Assembly (NCBI RefSeq): GCF_003143855.1
Contig: NZ_QFRK01000002.1
Span: 1-64,000 of the forward strand
Length of the DNA: 64,000 bases
Source: Streptomyces sp. NWU339
GTDB taxonomy: Bacteria > Actinomycetota > Actinomycetes > Streptomycetales > Streptomycetaceae
Direction of reading: 5' to 3'
The position numbers and the translations under genes are program-made. A model generated the notes under the pieces. That model made no database searches and was not told the origin of the DNA. It saw only the letters and a program-made list of their open reading frames with translations. This document shows, in pieces, positions 26,112-34,654 of this stretch (its first letter is position 1; each line of letters begins with the position of its first letter).

Positions 26112-26819
26112 CAGCGCGCGCTCCACGATCGCCTCCAGCTGGTCGTGGTGGGCGCCCCGCCAGTAGGCGCGGCCGCAGTCGGCGCACCGGGCGAACACCT
26201 CGTACGAGCGGTGCGTGCCGCTCTTCAGCTGGTCGGCGACCTCGTCCTTGGTGGCGGGGCCCAGCAGGCCGTTGCAGGCGGTGCAGCGGGTCCAGGGGCG
26301 CAGTTCGGGCTGGAAGCGGTCCAGTACGTAGGGGAGTTGCTCCTCGGGCCCGGTGCTGTAGACGAACGCGCCGGCCCACAGTTCCCGGCGGCGCAGCAGG
26401 CCGCGGTCGCGGCTGAGCATCACCCGCTGTTCGGCCGCCGAGCGGGCGGCCAGTGCCGGGTCGCCGATGTCCGTCGCCTCGTACGCGGTGTCCACGCCCA
26501 GCAGTCGCAGCCGGCGGGCCAGCGTGCCGAGGTGCACGTCGAGCAGGAAACGCAGCGGGGCGCCGGGCACCCGCTGGGGGAGCGCGACGGAGCGGACGGT
26601 CACCGACTCGCCGGCGGCCGGGGTGTGCGAGACGGGCACCTCGCGGCCGTCCACGAGCAGCGTGCCGACCTCGGTCAGCGGGACGCCGAGCGACTCGACG
26701 ACGTGACCGAGGGTGGAGACGCCGTCGATGGCGGCCTTCGTGGCGCCGGTGGGGCGTGCCCGGGGCACGAAGACGAGCAGTTCGGGGGCGAACTCGACGT
26801 GGATCTCGGGACCGTTCAC
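26088..26819 (-). CDS. Mut7-C RNase-domain protein with N-terminal ubiquitin-like domain
   Basis: The 243-residue protein starts at a GTG (26819). Residues 1-80 have a beta-grasp, ubiquitin/ThiS-like pattern ('GTLLVDGREVPVSHTPAAGESV', seen as 'LLVDGREVPVSH'). Residues about 88-235 are a Mut7-C/PIN-like nuclease domain with 'FLLDVHLGTLARRLRLLGVD' (as 'DVHLGTLARRLRLLG'), 'SAAEQRVMLSRDRGLL' and a zinc ribbon made of 'CTACNG' and 'CADCGR'. The acidic residue in 'LLDVH' and the Asp in 'SRDRGLL' fit the PIN-like active site. It is probably a cytoplasmic RNase; the target is unknown. It is transcribed toward the glycan operon and shares its terminator. Confidence 0.9.
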   Translation of the reverse strand: MNGPEIHVEFAPELLVFVPRARPTGATKAAIDGVSTLGHVVESLGVPLTEVGTLLVDGREVPVSHTPAAGESVTVRSVALPQRVPGAPLRFLLDVHLGTLARRLRLLGVDTAYEATDIGDPALAARSAAEQRVMLSRDRGLLRRRELWAGAFVYSTGPEEQLPYVLDRFQPELRPWTRCTACNGLLGPATKDEVADQLKSGTHRSYEVFARCADCGRAYWRGAHHDQLEAIVERALSRVAQER

Positions 26820-26877
26820 CTGCTCAGGATGTCATGAGCGCGGTGCGCGGCCCCGGGTTTTTCCGGGTGTTCCCGGC

Positions 26878-27591
26878 TCATCCGTGCTGGTAGGCCACGA
26901 GGGAGATGCCCACGTAGTGGGCGATGAAGGCGGCCAGGGTGAAGGAGTGGAAGACCTCGTGGAAGCCGAACCAGCGCGGTGACGGGTTGGGCTTCTGGAT
27001 GCCGTAGACCACTCCGCCCGCGCTGTAGAGCACCCCGCCCACGATCACCAGGACCAGGACGGCGATGCCGCCGGTGCGCATGAAGTCGGGGAGGTAGAAG
27101 ACGGCGACCCAGCCCATCGCGATGTAGCACGGGGTGTAGAGCCAGCGCGGGGCGCCCACCCAGAACACCCGGAAGGCGATCCCGGCGAGGGCGGCCGCCC
27201 AGATGCTCCACAGCAGCCACTGGCCCTTGGCCTCCGGCAGGAGCAGCAGGGTGAGCGGGGTGTAGGTGCCGGCGATGATCAGGAAGATGTTGGCGTGGTC
27301 GAGGCGGCGGAGCACGCCGTCCATGCGCGGACTCCAGTCGCCCCGGTGGTACAGGGCGCTCACGCCGAACAGCAGGCAGGCCGTCAGCGCGAAGACCGCG
27401 CAGGCGACGCGGCCCCGGGTCGAGTCGGCGAGGGCGACGAGCACCAGCCCGGCGATCAGGGCGGCGGGGAACATGCCCAGGTGCAGCCAGCCGCGCAGTT
27501 TGGGTTTGACCGGGTGCGGGAGGGAGGTCTCTACCGGACCGCGGCCTTCGGCCTGCGGGTCCGCGGGTGCGTCGGAGGCGAACGCTGTCAT
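26878..27591 (-). CDS. Hemolysin III family (PAQR-type) membrane protein
   Basis: This is a 237-residue protein with seven membrane helices after a 35-residue disordered N-terminus. Family signatures: 'RGWLHLGMFPAALIAG' in the first helix, 'FGVSALYHRGDW' with the conserved Ser-x-x-x-His, 'LDHANIFLIIAGTYTPL' with its Asp-His, and 'GFHEVFHSFTLAAFIAHYV' with the HxxxH pair (shown as 'HEVFHSF'). These His and Ser residues form a metal-dependent hydrolase site in PAQR proteins. The name is historical; bacterial members are linked to membrane-lipid balance. The start ATG lies 12 bp downstream of an operator-like dyad (27603-27621). Confidence 0.93.
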   Translation of the reverse strand: MTAFASDAPADPQAEGRGPVETSLPHPVKPKLRGWLHLGMFPAALIAGLVLVALADSTRGRVACAVFALTACLLFGVSALYHRGDWSPRMDGVLRRLDHANIFLIIAGTYTPLTLLLLPEAKGQWLLWSIWAAALAGIAFRVFWVGAPRWLYTPCYIAMGWVAVFYLPDFMRTGGIAVLVLVIVGGVLYSAGGVVYGIQKPNPSPRWFGFHEVFHSFTLAAFIAHYVGISLVAYQHG

Positions 27592-27602
27592 GACCGCATC
27601 GT

Positions 27603-27621
27603 ACCTACGGAACCGTAAGTT
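27603..27621. promoter_or_regulatory. Operator-like dyad upstream of hemolysin III gene
   Basis: ACCTACGG and CCGTAAGT face each other across AA, with 7 of 8 arm positions symmetric. It lies 12 bp upstream of the minus-strand start codon, overlapping the likely transcription start or -10 area. The shape resembles TetR-family operators of Streptomyces (TTACGGTTCCGTA-type). No adjacent TetR gene exists in the window, so the regulator would act in trans. Confidence 0.5.
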
Positions 27622-27971
27622 GCGGAGCGGTGCGCCTGCTTGGCCGTGACGTGGTGGTCATCCTCTCACGCCGCACGGGAGTGACCGGTCGCGCAAAGGG
27701 CCCGCAAAGAACCCGCAAAGGGGCGGCCTGTCGCACGTCATGCGCACGCAACGTGAGCGTAAAGGGTCCCAGCGTACGTGCGCGGGCCCCCGGAGAGCGT
27801 GGTCAGCGTCACTTTGCTCACCTGTGCATCCCTCTGGACAGATGGGCACTCGCATCAGAGGATCAAATGAGTGCGGTCGGCACCGGATGAGCGCCGAACA
27901 CCCACCGTGAAGCATCCGGGCCGCAGCCCCCACGGGGCCTCTCAACCGAAAACCCTCACTTAGGAGCAATC
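27622..27971. other. Upstream region of pckG (350 bp)
   Basis: There is no gene here; short frames are arginine-rich noise. The part 27780-27960 is lower in GC and should hold the pckG promoter. The start codon is set by AGGAGCA at 27962-27968. Repeats GGGCCCGCAAAG/ACCCGCAAAG near 27697-27720 are a short direct repeat of unknown meaning. Confidence 0.45.
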
Positions 27972-29792
27972 GTGGCGCGCGACATCGCGGCTCCCACCGT
28001 CCCCACCGACCACCAGGGACTGATTTCCTGGGTCAACGAGATCGCAGAGCTGACCCAGCCGGACCGTGTGGTCTGGTGCGACGGTTCCGAGGCTGAGTAC
28101 GAGCGGCTGAGCGAGGAGCTCGTCGCCAAGGGCACGTTCCGCAAGCTCGACCCGATCAAGCGCCCCAACTCCTACTACGCCGCCTCCGACCCCAGCGACG
28201 TCGCCCGCGTCGAGGACCGCACCTTCATCTGCTCCGAGAAGGAGGAGGACGCCGGCCCCACCAACCACTGGAAGGCCCCCGGCGAGATGCGGGAGATCTT
28301 CACCGGTGAGAAGGGCGTCTTCCGCGGCTCCATGAAGGGCCGCACGATGTACGTCGTGCCCTTCTGCATGGGCCCCCTCGGCTCGCCGCTGTCCGCGATC
28401 GGCGTCGAGATCACCGACTCCGCGTACGTCGCCGTCTCCATGCGCACCATGACCCGCATGGGGCAGCCCGTCCTGGACGAGCTCGGCGACGACGGCTTCT
28501 TCGTCAAGGCCGTGCACTCGGTCGGCGCCCCCCTGGAACCCGGCCAGGAGGACGTCCCCTGGCCCTGCAACCAGACCAAGTACATCTCGCACTTCCCCGA
28601 GGACCGCGAGATCTGGTCCTACGGCTCCGGCTACGGCGGCAACGCCCTGCTCGGCAAGAAGTGCTACGCCCTGCGCATCGCCTCCGTCATGGCCCGCGAC
28701 GAGGGCTGGCTCGCCGAGCACATGCTGATCCTCAAGCTGACCCCGCCGCAGGGTGAGTCGAAGTACGTGGCCGCCGCCTTCCCGAGCGCCTGCGGCAAGA
28801 CCAACCTCGCCATGCTGGAGCCCACGATCTCCGGCTGGACCGTCGAGACGATCGGCGACGACATCGCCTGGATGCGGTTCGGTGAGGACGGCCGCCTCTA
28901 CGCCATCAACCCCGAGGCCGGCTTCTTCGGCGTCGCGCCCGGCACCGGCGAGCACACCAACGCCAACGCGATGAAGACCCTGTGGGGCAACTCCGTCTTC
29001 ACCAACGTCGCCCTCACCGACGACGGCGACGTGTGGTGGGAGGGCATGACCGAGGAGACCCCGGCCCACCTCACCGACTGGAAGGGCAATGACTGGACCC
29101 CCGAGTCCGGCACGCCCGCCGCCCACCCCAACGCCCGCTTCACCACGCCCGCCGCGCAGTGCCCGATCATCGCGCCCGAGTGGGAGGACCCCAAGGGCGT
29201 GCCGATCTCCGCGATCCTCTTCGGCGGGCGCCGCGCCACCGCCGTACCGCTGGTCACGGAGTCCTTCGACTGGAACCACGGCGTCTTCCTCGGCGCCAAC
29301 GTGGCCTCCGAGAAGACCGCCGCAGCCGAGGGCAAGGTCGGCGAGCTGCGCCGCGACCCGTTCGCCATGCTGCCGTTCTGCGGCTACAACATGGGCGACT
29401 ACATGGGCCACTGGGTCGACGTCGCCAAGGACAAGGACCAGTCCAAGCTGCCGAAGATCTACTACGTCAACTGGTTCCGCAAGAACGACGAGGGCAAGTT
29501 CGTCTGGCCCGGCTTCGGCGAGAACAGCCGCGTCCTGAAGTGGATCGTGGAGCGCCTGGAGGGCAAGGCGGACGGCGTCGAGACCCCGATCGGCGTCCTG
29601 CCGACCAAGGCGGCCCTCGACACGGACGGCCTCGAACTGGCCGACGCCGACCTGGACTTCCTGCTCAGCGTCGACAAGGAGGTGTGGCGCGAGGAGGCCG
29701 CGCTCGTCCCCGAGCACTTCAACACCTTCGGCGACCACACGCCCACCGAGCTGTGGGACCAGTACCGCGCCCTGGTGCAGCGCCTGGGCTGA
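27972..29792 (+). CDS. pckG: Phosphoenolpyruvate carboxykinase (GTP)
   Basis: The enzyme converts oxaloacetate and GTP to phosphoenolpyruvate, CO2 and GDP, the entry step of gluconeogenesis from TCA intermediates. It has 606 residues, as is usual for the GTP-dependent class (the ATP class is shorter and lacks these motifs). GTG start with AGGAG eight bases upstream. The P-loop '[13 protein letters not shown]' contains the reactive C274 and K276. '[18 protein letters not shown]', '[19 protein letters not shown]' (as 'GDDIAWM'), '[14 protein letters not shown]' and '[18 protein letters not shown]' (as '[12 protein letters not shown]') bind metal and substrate. Cytoplasmic, stands alone. All catalytic residues look intact. 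Confidence 0.97.
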   Translation: MARDIAAPTVPTDHQGLISWVNEIAELTQPDRVVWCDGSEAEYERLSEELVAKGTFRKLDPIKRPNSYYAASDPSDVARVEDRTFICSEKEEDAGPTNHWKAPGEMREIFTGEKGVFRGSMKGRTMYVVPFCMGPLGSPLSAIGVEITDSAYVAVSMRTMTRMGQPVLDELGDDGFFVKAVHSVGAPLEPGQEDVPWPCNQTKYISHFPEDREIWSYGSGYGGNALLGKKCYALRIASVMARDEGWLAEHMLILKLTPPQGESKYVAAAFPSACGKTNLAMLEPTISGWTVETIGDDIAWMRFGEDGRLYAINPEAGFFGVAPGTGEHTNANAMKTLWGNSVFTNVALTDDGDVWWEGMTEETPAHLTDWKGNDWTPESGTPAAHPNARFTTPAAQCPIIAPEWEDPKGVPISAILFGGRRATAVPLVTESFDWNHGVFLGANVASEKTAAAEGKVGELRRDPFAMLPFCGYNMGDYMGHWVDVAKDKDQSKLPKIYYVNWFRKNDEGKFVWPGFGENSRVLKWIVERLEGKADGVETPIGVLPTKAALDTDGLELADADLDFLLSVDKEVWREEAALVPEHFNTFGDHTPTELWDQYRALVQRLG

Positions 29793-29812
29793 GCCGCCCG
29801 GCACACAGACTC

Positions 29813-29865
29813 CGCGGCCGGTTGGGATGGGATGCCCTGACCAGCGATCGTCACGACCGGCCGCG
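29813..29865. terminator. Terminator hairpin after pckG
   Basis: CGCGGCCGGT (29813-29822) pairs with ACCGGCCGCG (29856-29865), a perfect 10-bp stem 21 bp after the pckG stop. The loop is long (33 nt), so folding of the loop itself may add to it. Confidence 0.65.
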
Positions 29866-29908
29866 GGACGGACAGGCGAGGCTCCGCACAACGGCGTGCG
29901 GGGCCCTG

Positions 29909-29960
29909 GGCCTGTCGTCACCCTCCCGCCCGCCCCGGCGGAACAGGGCGACGACAGGCC
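29909..29960. terminator. Terminator hairpin after the DUF234 ATPase gene
   Basis: GGCCTGTCGTCACCCT (29909-29924) pairs with AGGGCGACGACAGGCC (29945-29960), 15 of 16 positions matched. On the minus strand it begins 43 bp after the ATPase stop at 30003. With the previous hairpin it insulates two convergent genes. Confidence 0.75.
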
Positions 29961-30002
29961 TTCGCCCATGCCACCACCCGGCCGGTCGGCACCGCCAGCC
30001 GA

Positions 30003-31493
30003 CTACGACCCCCGGTACAGCCGCTCCAGGTCCACGAGCAGCACCTCGCCCCGGTCGGCGGCCGCCCGCAGTTCGGGGGCGAAGCCCGCCCCGCTGTAGC
30101 AGGCGGGTTTGGCATGGCGGGTGTCCACGCCCCGTGCGGTGAGCAACTCCAGGATGCGGCGCAGGCGCCGGAGGTGCCCGAGGTGCATGACCTTGTGCCA
30201 TTTCGCCTCGCCCACGGACAGCAGGATGCCCTGGTCCTGGCCGATCGCACCGTGCACCACGACATCGGCCTCGAGGCTGGTGCGGCTCACCGGGTCGGCG
30301 ACGGTTCCCGAGGCGACCTGGATCGGCATGCCCCCGAACGTCTCGGGGTCCGCGTGCCACTCGACCCACTCGCGGCACAGCCGCTCGAAGTGCGGGCCCA
30401 CGACCTTGCTGAGAAACGTGGACCGGCTGTGCTCCCAGACCTTGGCGGCTCCTCGTCGACGGCTGAGGAGAGCCGTCTCGGGCCGTACCACCGCGTGGTG
30501 AAAACTGATCAGCGGCTCTGCGACGTGGTACGTGGTGCGGTTGCCGCGGAAGGCGTCGGGCTCGGCGGTCAGCAGACCGCAGTTCCGCAGCACGGTCAGG
30601 GGCAGCGAGATGTCCGTGGCCTTGCGGCCCACCGCGCTCGCGATGCCGCCACTGGTGCGGTTGCCGCCCGCCACCGCGGCCAGGACCGAGTGGTACAGCG
30701 ACCGGTCGCGCAGGTCCGGTTCGGCGGCGAGCAGGTACGGCGCCTCGCCGTGGATCGGGCGCGCCGGGTTGAGCACGGTCCGACAGACCCAGGCGTCGAA
30801 GTCGTCGGGACCGTCCGGTACGTCGTCATCGACGAACTCCCGCCGGTACGCGGGGGTCCCGCCGACGATCGCGTGGACGAGGACCGCCAGCCGGGGATCG
30901 TCGATGCCCCAGAACTCGGCGGCCTCCCGGAAGCCGAGCGAATGCACCACGAGGTCGAGACCGGCACGGCCGTAGAGCGGGGAGGCACCGGAGAGCAGGC
31001 CGCCCATGAACGACATCGCGCTGCCGCACAGCAGGATCCGGGGACGCTCCTTGCGGTGGCGCTCGGAACGTACGCCGATGGCTGCCTGCAACTGGGACGG
31101 GAGGGCGGGGGCGTTCCGCACCAGGTACGGGAACTCGTCGATCACCACCGGCAGCGGCCGCTCCTTCGCCAACCCGAAGAGCATCTCCAGCGCCTCGTCC
31201 CAGTTCGCCGGCCGAGGGGGGACGGCGGTCCCGGTGAAGCGCGCGACCGCTTCGCCCAGCAGGTGCAGCGACTCGGCGGCCGACGCCTCGACCGCGGCGT
31301 AGTAGAAGCCTTCGGTGGCATCGGCCAGCGCCTGCAGCAGGAAGCTCTTCCCCTGTCGGCGACGGCCCGACACCACGCCGAGCCGGGGCCCTGCGCCCTC
31401 ACCGGTCGCGAAGGCGGTCAGCTCGCTCCACTCCCACTCGCGGTCGAACATGTCCGGCGGTCTCGGCAGGCTGCGTGCTGGGGTCCGGGTCAT
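30003..31493 (-). CDS. ATPase with C-terminal DUF234 nuclease-like domain
   Basis: The 496-residue protein resembles archaeal-type ATPase_2 proteins. The P-loop is 'SGRRRQGKSFLLQAL' near residues 42-56 and the Walker B is 'LPVVIDEFPYLV' near 115. 'ILLCGSAMSFM' (sensor-like) and 'LYGRAGLDLVVHSLGF' follow. A winged-helix region comes near 270-320 ('GGIASAVGRKATDISLPLTVL', as 'GRKATDISLPL'). The DUF234 tail has a PD-(D/E)xK-like pattern: 'SLEADVVVHG' and 'LSVGEAKWHKV'. The gene stands alone behind three tandem palindromes (31514-31557). The family is common in mobile and accessory DNA, and its biological role is unknown. Confidence 0.88.
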   Translation of the reverse strand: MTRTPARSLPRPPDMFDREWEWSELTAFATGEGAGPRLGVVSGRRRQGKSFLLQALADATEGFYYAAVEASAAESLHLLGEAVARFTGTAVPPRPANWDEALEMLFGLAKERPLPVVIDEFPYLVRNAPALPSQLQAAIGVRSERHRKERPRILLCGSAMSFMGGLLSGASPLYGRAGLDLVVHSLGFREAAEFWGIDDPRLAVLVHAIVGGTPAYRREFVDDDVPDGPDDFDAWVCRTVLNPARPIHGEAPYLLAAEPDLRDRSLYHSVLAAVAGGNRTSGGIASAVGRKATDISLPLTVLRNCGLLTAEPDAFRGNRTTYHVAEPLISFHHAVVRPETALLSRRRGAAKVWEHSRSTFLSKVVGPHFERLCREWVEWHADPETFGGMPIQVASGTVADPVSRTSLEADVVVHGAIGQDQGILLSVGEAKWHKVMHLGHLRRLRRILELLTARGVDTRHAKPACYSGAGFAPELRAAADRGEVLLVDLERLYRGS

Positions 31494-31513
31494 TCGGCCC
31501 TCCCTGGCCCTGG

Positions 31514-31557
31514 AGGCGTACCTCTCTTAGAGGCATACCTCTTAGAAGTACACCTCT
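31514..31557 (-). promoter_or_regulatory. Three tandem palindromic repeats in the ATPase promoter
   Basis: Three 12-base repeats lie head to tail at 31514-31525, 31531-31542 and 31546-31557 (AGGCGTACCTCT, AGGCATACCTCT, AAGTACACCTCT). Read on the minus strand each forms a dyad AGAGG-N4-CCTCT; the middle copy is perfect, the others have one or two changes. Spacing is 15-17 bp. They end 21 bp upstream of the ATPase ATG, so they overlap its promoter or leader. They look like a cooperative operator. Confidence 0.6.
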
Positions 31558-31800
31558 AAAAACGAGACGAACCGGCCCGGGTTACTCCATCAGGCGCACG
31601 AAGGCCGCCGCCTGCGGGCGGGGCAGCGGGATCCAGCCGGGGTGAAGAGGGGGGTGCCTCATCGTCGCGGTCGAGCCCGGTTTCTCCGTCGTGACCATGG
31701 AGCGGGGCGCATCCTTCTGGAGCCTCAAAGTCTCCGGCGATGCGGGAGAGGTCGAGATCCGGACGGAGGCCGACGACTTCACGATGCGGTGTACAGCTCC
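31558..31800. other. Intergenic stretch without a supported gene
   Basis: Short frames exist on both strands. On the plus strand one from 31691 reads 'SFWSLKVSGDAGEVEIRTEAD', partly protein-like as 'FWSLKVSGDAGEVEI', but it collapses into noise and lacks a ribosome site. It may be the relic of a gene; nothing firmer can be said. Confidence 0.35.
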
Positions 31801-32286
31801 TCATCCGCTCCGGGTGCTCTGCAGAGCGCCGTCGGCGCTGTCGCGACGCTCACGCACCGCGATGCGGGCCAGCTTCGTCAGCATCATGCCGTTGCGGATC
31901 GAGACGAGGTAGTCCACGGGGAGCCCGTGCATCCGGATGCCGGGGCCCCGCAGGGGATGCCATTCGAGAAGGAAAAGAGTGCTCTCGCCCCAGGGGATCA
32001 GGTTCATGGCGATGCGGGCCGCACCGAAGGGATCTGCCTTCGCCTCCAGCTCCAGACGGCGTTGCGGCTCGCAGATGCGTACGACACAGGTGTCGCCGAG
32101 GACCAGAGGGCCGACGCCGACCCGGACCTGCAGGCGGGCGCCCACTTCCGGCCAGTGCGGGTCCGCGGCGGTGACCTGCTGCGTTCCCGAGACCCATTCC
32201 CCGTAGCGCCGACCGTCGGACAGCAGGTCCCAGACCCTGGACGGCGAGCTCAGGATCAACCGGCGGTTCCGGGCCACACCGACCAC
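31801..32286 (-). CDS. SRPBCC (START-like) family protein
   Basis: The 161-residue protein starts at a GTG with GAAGGAGC just upstream. The helix-grip pattern is clear: 'RRLILSSPSRVWDLLSDGRRYGEWV' at the N-terminus (shown in part as 'SPSRVWDLLSDGRRYGEW'), beta strands through 'GDTCVVRICEPQRRLELEA', and a long C-terminal helix 'SIRNGMMLTKLARIAVRE'. The fold makes a deep hydrophobic pocket for lipids or polyketides; the ligand is unknown. Cytoplasmic. It is separate from its neighbours by over 240 bp on each side. Confidence 0.85.
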   Translation of the reverse strand: MVGVARNRRLILSSPSRVWDLLSDGRRYGEWVSGTQQVTAADPHWPEVGARLQVRVGVGPLVLGDTCVVRICEPQRRLELEAKADPFGAARIAMNLIPWGESTLFLLEWHPLRGPGIRMHGLPVDYLVSIRNGMMLTKLARIAVRERRDSADGALQSTRSG

Positions 32287-32775
32287 GCTCCTTCTCTCCG
32301 TTGGAACCGGCGCCCATGACCACGCTGCCAGGCGGGGAACGCCTCATCGACTGCTCAGCGCGTTCCTCGACACTAGCCGCGCCGTACACCTCCGGCACCC
32401 GCGACAGTGGCCAGGCCCGGCACCCGCACGGCATCGAGCACGACCGGTTCACCAGGCACGATCACAGTCCTGACCGGCGCTGCCCCTCCAGCCGGTACAG
32501 AGTGGTGCGCTCGTCCGACCAGGTGACGGCAGTGACCGTCAGATGGCTGGTGCGGATCGACTCCGTCCTCGGCCGATCCTGAGGAGGATTGACCACCGAA
32601 GTCCACTTCGCCCGTGGTGGCGAAGGCCGACCGTGTGCTGGACGAGGGCGGTGATGCCGGTGACGCTGCGCCGCTTCGGGGCGGGGGAAATCGGTCGCGC
32701 CGCGTGAGGGGATTCGTTAACTTCCGCCTGAGCGCAGTGCGTTGTGTGCGAGAAGCGGCCGCCAAGGGAGCAGGC
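32287..32775. other. Intergenic stretch between divergent SRPBCC and DinB genes
   Basis: The stretch is 489 bp without a firm gene. On the minus strand a frame ending near 32475 reads 'HLTVTAVTWSDERTTLYRLEG', quoted as 'VTWSDERTTLYRLEG', which looks like the C-terminus of a real protein and may be a decayed gene. Sequence from 32680 on is AT-richer ('gattcgttaacttcc') and should hold the DinB-gene promoter. Confidence 0.4.
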
Positions 32776-33492
32776 ATGGAGATCGAGGGCGTGCGGACCG
32801 ACCGGTTGGGGCTGCTGCTCGACCAGTTCGACCAGGCCAGGGAGACGGCCCAGGTGCGGCTGACGGGGCTCGGTGACGAGGAGTACCTGTGGGAGCCGGT
32901 GCCCGGTTGCTGGTCGATCCGGCGCCGGAGTGAGGCGGCGACCCCCAGGGCGTTCGGACCGGGCGAGTGGCTGCTCGACAAAGGCGCCCCCGACATCCCC
33001 TCGAGCGAGTACGCCGAGGTCGCCCGGCAGGCCGCGGGCGGCATGACCGTCGACAGGATCGCCGACGACTGGAGCGTGAGTGTCGAGCGGGTCGAGCAGG
33101 TCCTCACCCACACCGGTACGCCGGAGCCCGACGCATCGCCGGTCACCACCATCGCCTGGCGGCTGGGGCACCTGCACTCCTGCTTCGCGGGCCAATGGGA
33201 GTGGACCTTCGGCGAGCGGCGGCGGGAGCCGAACCTGCTGGTCGACTTCACCCCCTCCGCCGCCCTGGCATTGGAGCGGTTCTGGGAGCTGATCGACCGC
33301 TGGCGCGCCGACGTCGGCGCCGTCACCGACGAGCAACTCGACACGGTCGGCCTCTCCCGGTACCCGTACAGCAACGACGCCGACCACCCCTTCATCGCCG
33401 TGCTGGTGGGGGCCAACCTCGAGTTCATCCACCACATGGCCGAGATCGCGGTACTCCGCGACCTGTGGCGGGCCCGCCCGTCCGACCGGTGA
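32776..33492 (+). CDS. DinB-superfamily protein
   Basis: The protein has 238 residues from the ATG at 32776, preceded by AAGGGAGCAGGC; the open frame to 32614 is rejected. It has the four-helix pattern of the DinB/YfiT-like superfamily: 'RLGLLLDQFDQARETAQVRLTGL' (as 'LLDQFDQARETAQVRL'), 'EPVPGCWSIRRR', 'VTTIAWRLGHLHSCFAGQW' with a His, and 'FIAVLVGANLEFIHHMAEIAVLRDL' (as 'GANLEFIHHMAEIAVL') with a His pair. Such proteins bind a divalent metal through three His and include mycothiol- or bacillithiol-dependent S-transferases. Whether this one uses mycothiol is inference. Its 3' end overlaps the convergent NUDIX gene by 68 bp. Confidence 0.85.
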   Translation: MEIEGVRTDRLGLLLDQFDQARETAQVRLTGLGDEEYLWEPVPGCWSIRRRSEAATPRAFGPGEWLLDKGAPDIPSSEYAEVARQAAGGMTVDRIADDWSVSVERVEQVLTHTGTPEPDASPVTTIAWRLGHLHSCFAGQWEWTFGERRREPNLLVDFTPSAALALERFWELIDRWRADVGAVTDEQLDTVGLSRYPYSNDADHPFIAVLVGANLEFIHHMAEIAVLRDLWRARPSDR

Positions 33493-34207
33493 GCCGGAAC
33501 CGACCATGGCGGCGGAGGACCGGCTCCAGGTAGGACACCTGCGTGCCGCCGAGGCCGGTCAGGTCGGTGTGGGAGCGGACGAGGGCGAGGCGGTCCAGTT
33601 CCGGGACGCGGCCGAGGGCGTGTTCGGTGGACGCGAGGGCGGCGAAGCGCTCGTGCAGCCAGGGCACCGGTCGGGGCGGGGCCTGGAACAGGACGCCGAC
33701 ACTGCCGTTCGCGCCCCGGGTGACCTGCCAGGGGGTGAGGTCGTCGGCCGGGGTGTCGGCACCGGTCTCCTCGGCCAGCTCCCGGGCTGCGTGGTGGCGT
33801 AGGGCGGCCAGGTCGAGGGACGCGCCGTCCGGCGGGGGCTCGACCGAGCCGCCCGGCAACTGCCAGCGGCCGGGCGCGGTCGTCCAGGACGCCATCCGCC
33901 CCACCAGCAGGCGCCCGTCGTCCACCGGCTGCACGACGGCCACGAACAGGGACGGCAGCCGGACGGTCGCGCCGGGCAGCTTGCGCAGGACGTAGAAGCG
34001 GTAGGTCGCCCGGACCCAGGTCAGGACGAGGCCGTCACGTGCGTCGTGTTCCAGGCCCATACACCCGGCCACCGGCCCGTCGAACAGGGCCGGGTTGGCC
34101 CGGACCGCCGTGTCCCAGGCGTCGTCCATGGCGCGACGGTCCTCCGGCGACAGCTGAGGTGGCAGGGCTTCGACCAGTCGTAACCGGTCAGCGGCGAAGA
34201 GGTCCAT
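33425..34207 (-). CDS. NUDIX hydrolase
   Basis: The protein has 260 residues from the ATG at 34207; the frame continues to 34669, but the upstream part shadows other genes and has no ribosome site. A NUDIX box with a long insert is present: 'GRWQLPGGSVEPP' ... 'AARELAEETGA', keeping the Arg-Glu and Glu-Glu catalytic residues. Substrates are nucleoside diphosphates linked to another group; which one is unknown. Codon 9 is TTA (34183-34181), suggesting bldA-dependent translation. The last 22 codons overlap the DinB gene on the other strand and are Arg/Gly-rich, so the original stop may have been lost. Confidence 0.85.
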   Translation of the reverse strand: MDLFAADRLRLVEALPPQLSPEDRRAMDDAWDTAVRANPALFDGPVAGCMGLEHDARDGLVLTWVRATYRFYVLRKLPGATVRLPSLFVAVVQPVDDGRLLVGRMASWTTAPGRWQLPGGSVEPPPDGASLDLAALRHHAARELAEETGADTPADDLTPWQVTRGANGSVGVLFQAPPRPVPWLHERFAALASTEHALGRVPELDRLALVRSHTDLTGLGGTQVSYLEPVLRRHGRFRLTGRTGGPATGRGVPRSRPCGG

Positions 34208-34411
34208 GTCGGGACCGTATCGGGCCCGGCCGGTACGTTGTGGAAGGGAAACCGCCGGGCGCGAGCCGTCCTGAACGCCACAGAGGAACTCATCGGCCTC
34301 CCGGCAGGCGAGTCCCCCGTCTCGCAGCCCCGTCCAGCAGTTGCGCCGCCCACTGTCAGTGGCCGGCCCTAGGATCGCGCCAGATTCATGACCGGGAGGG
34401 GTCGGGCGGCC

Positions 34412-34591
34412 GTGGGCGCCAGTGGGTGGGAGTACGTCGCCGCGTACGAGGGCAGTGTCGAGAAGTCGCTGGAGGCTCTGCACCGGCTGGACGAGTGCCG
34501 TATGCGGTGGACGGGCGTGTACGTCCTTCTCCACACCGGTGACCAGCCCGAGCCGGCCCACCTGGGCATCTTCGGATACTCGGGCGACTGA
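34412..34591 (+). CDS. Small hypothetical protein, possibly the shortened form of a larger family
   Basis: A frame from GTG 34412 (or ATG 34388) gives about 59 residues: 'GWEYVAAYEGSVEKSLEALHR', then 'AHLGIFGYSGD'. From memory these two ends match the start and end of a longer Streptomyces hypothetical family with a middle section of 80-100 residues that is missing here. It may be an internally deleted relic. It lies 64 bp upstream of the SUKH gene, same strand. Confidence 0.5.
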   Translation: MGASGWEYVAAYEGSVEKSLEALHRLDECRMRWTGVYVLLHTGDQPEPAHLGIFGYSGD

Positions 34592-34654
34592 GCCGCCCCG
34601 CCGTGACCGACCGCTTCCGCTTCCCTGTTTCAAGCGACCGACCGGAGAACACCG

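Noticed and set aside
32614..32775. N-terminal extension of the DinB protein
   Set aside because: It is Arg/Gly-rich noise; the ATG at 32776 has a good ribosome site and fits the domain start.
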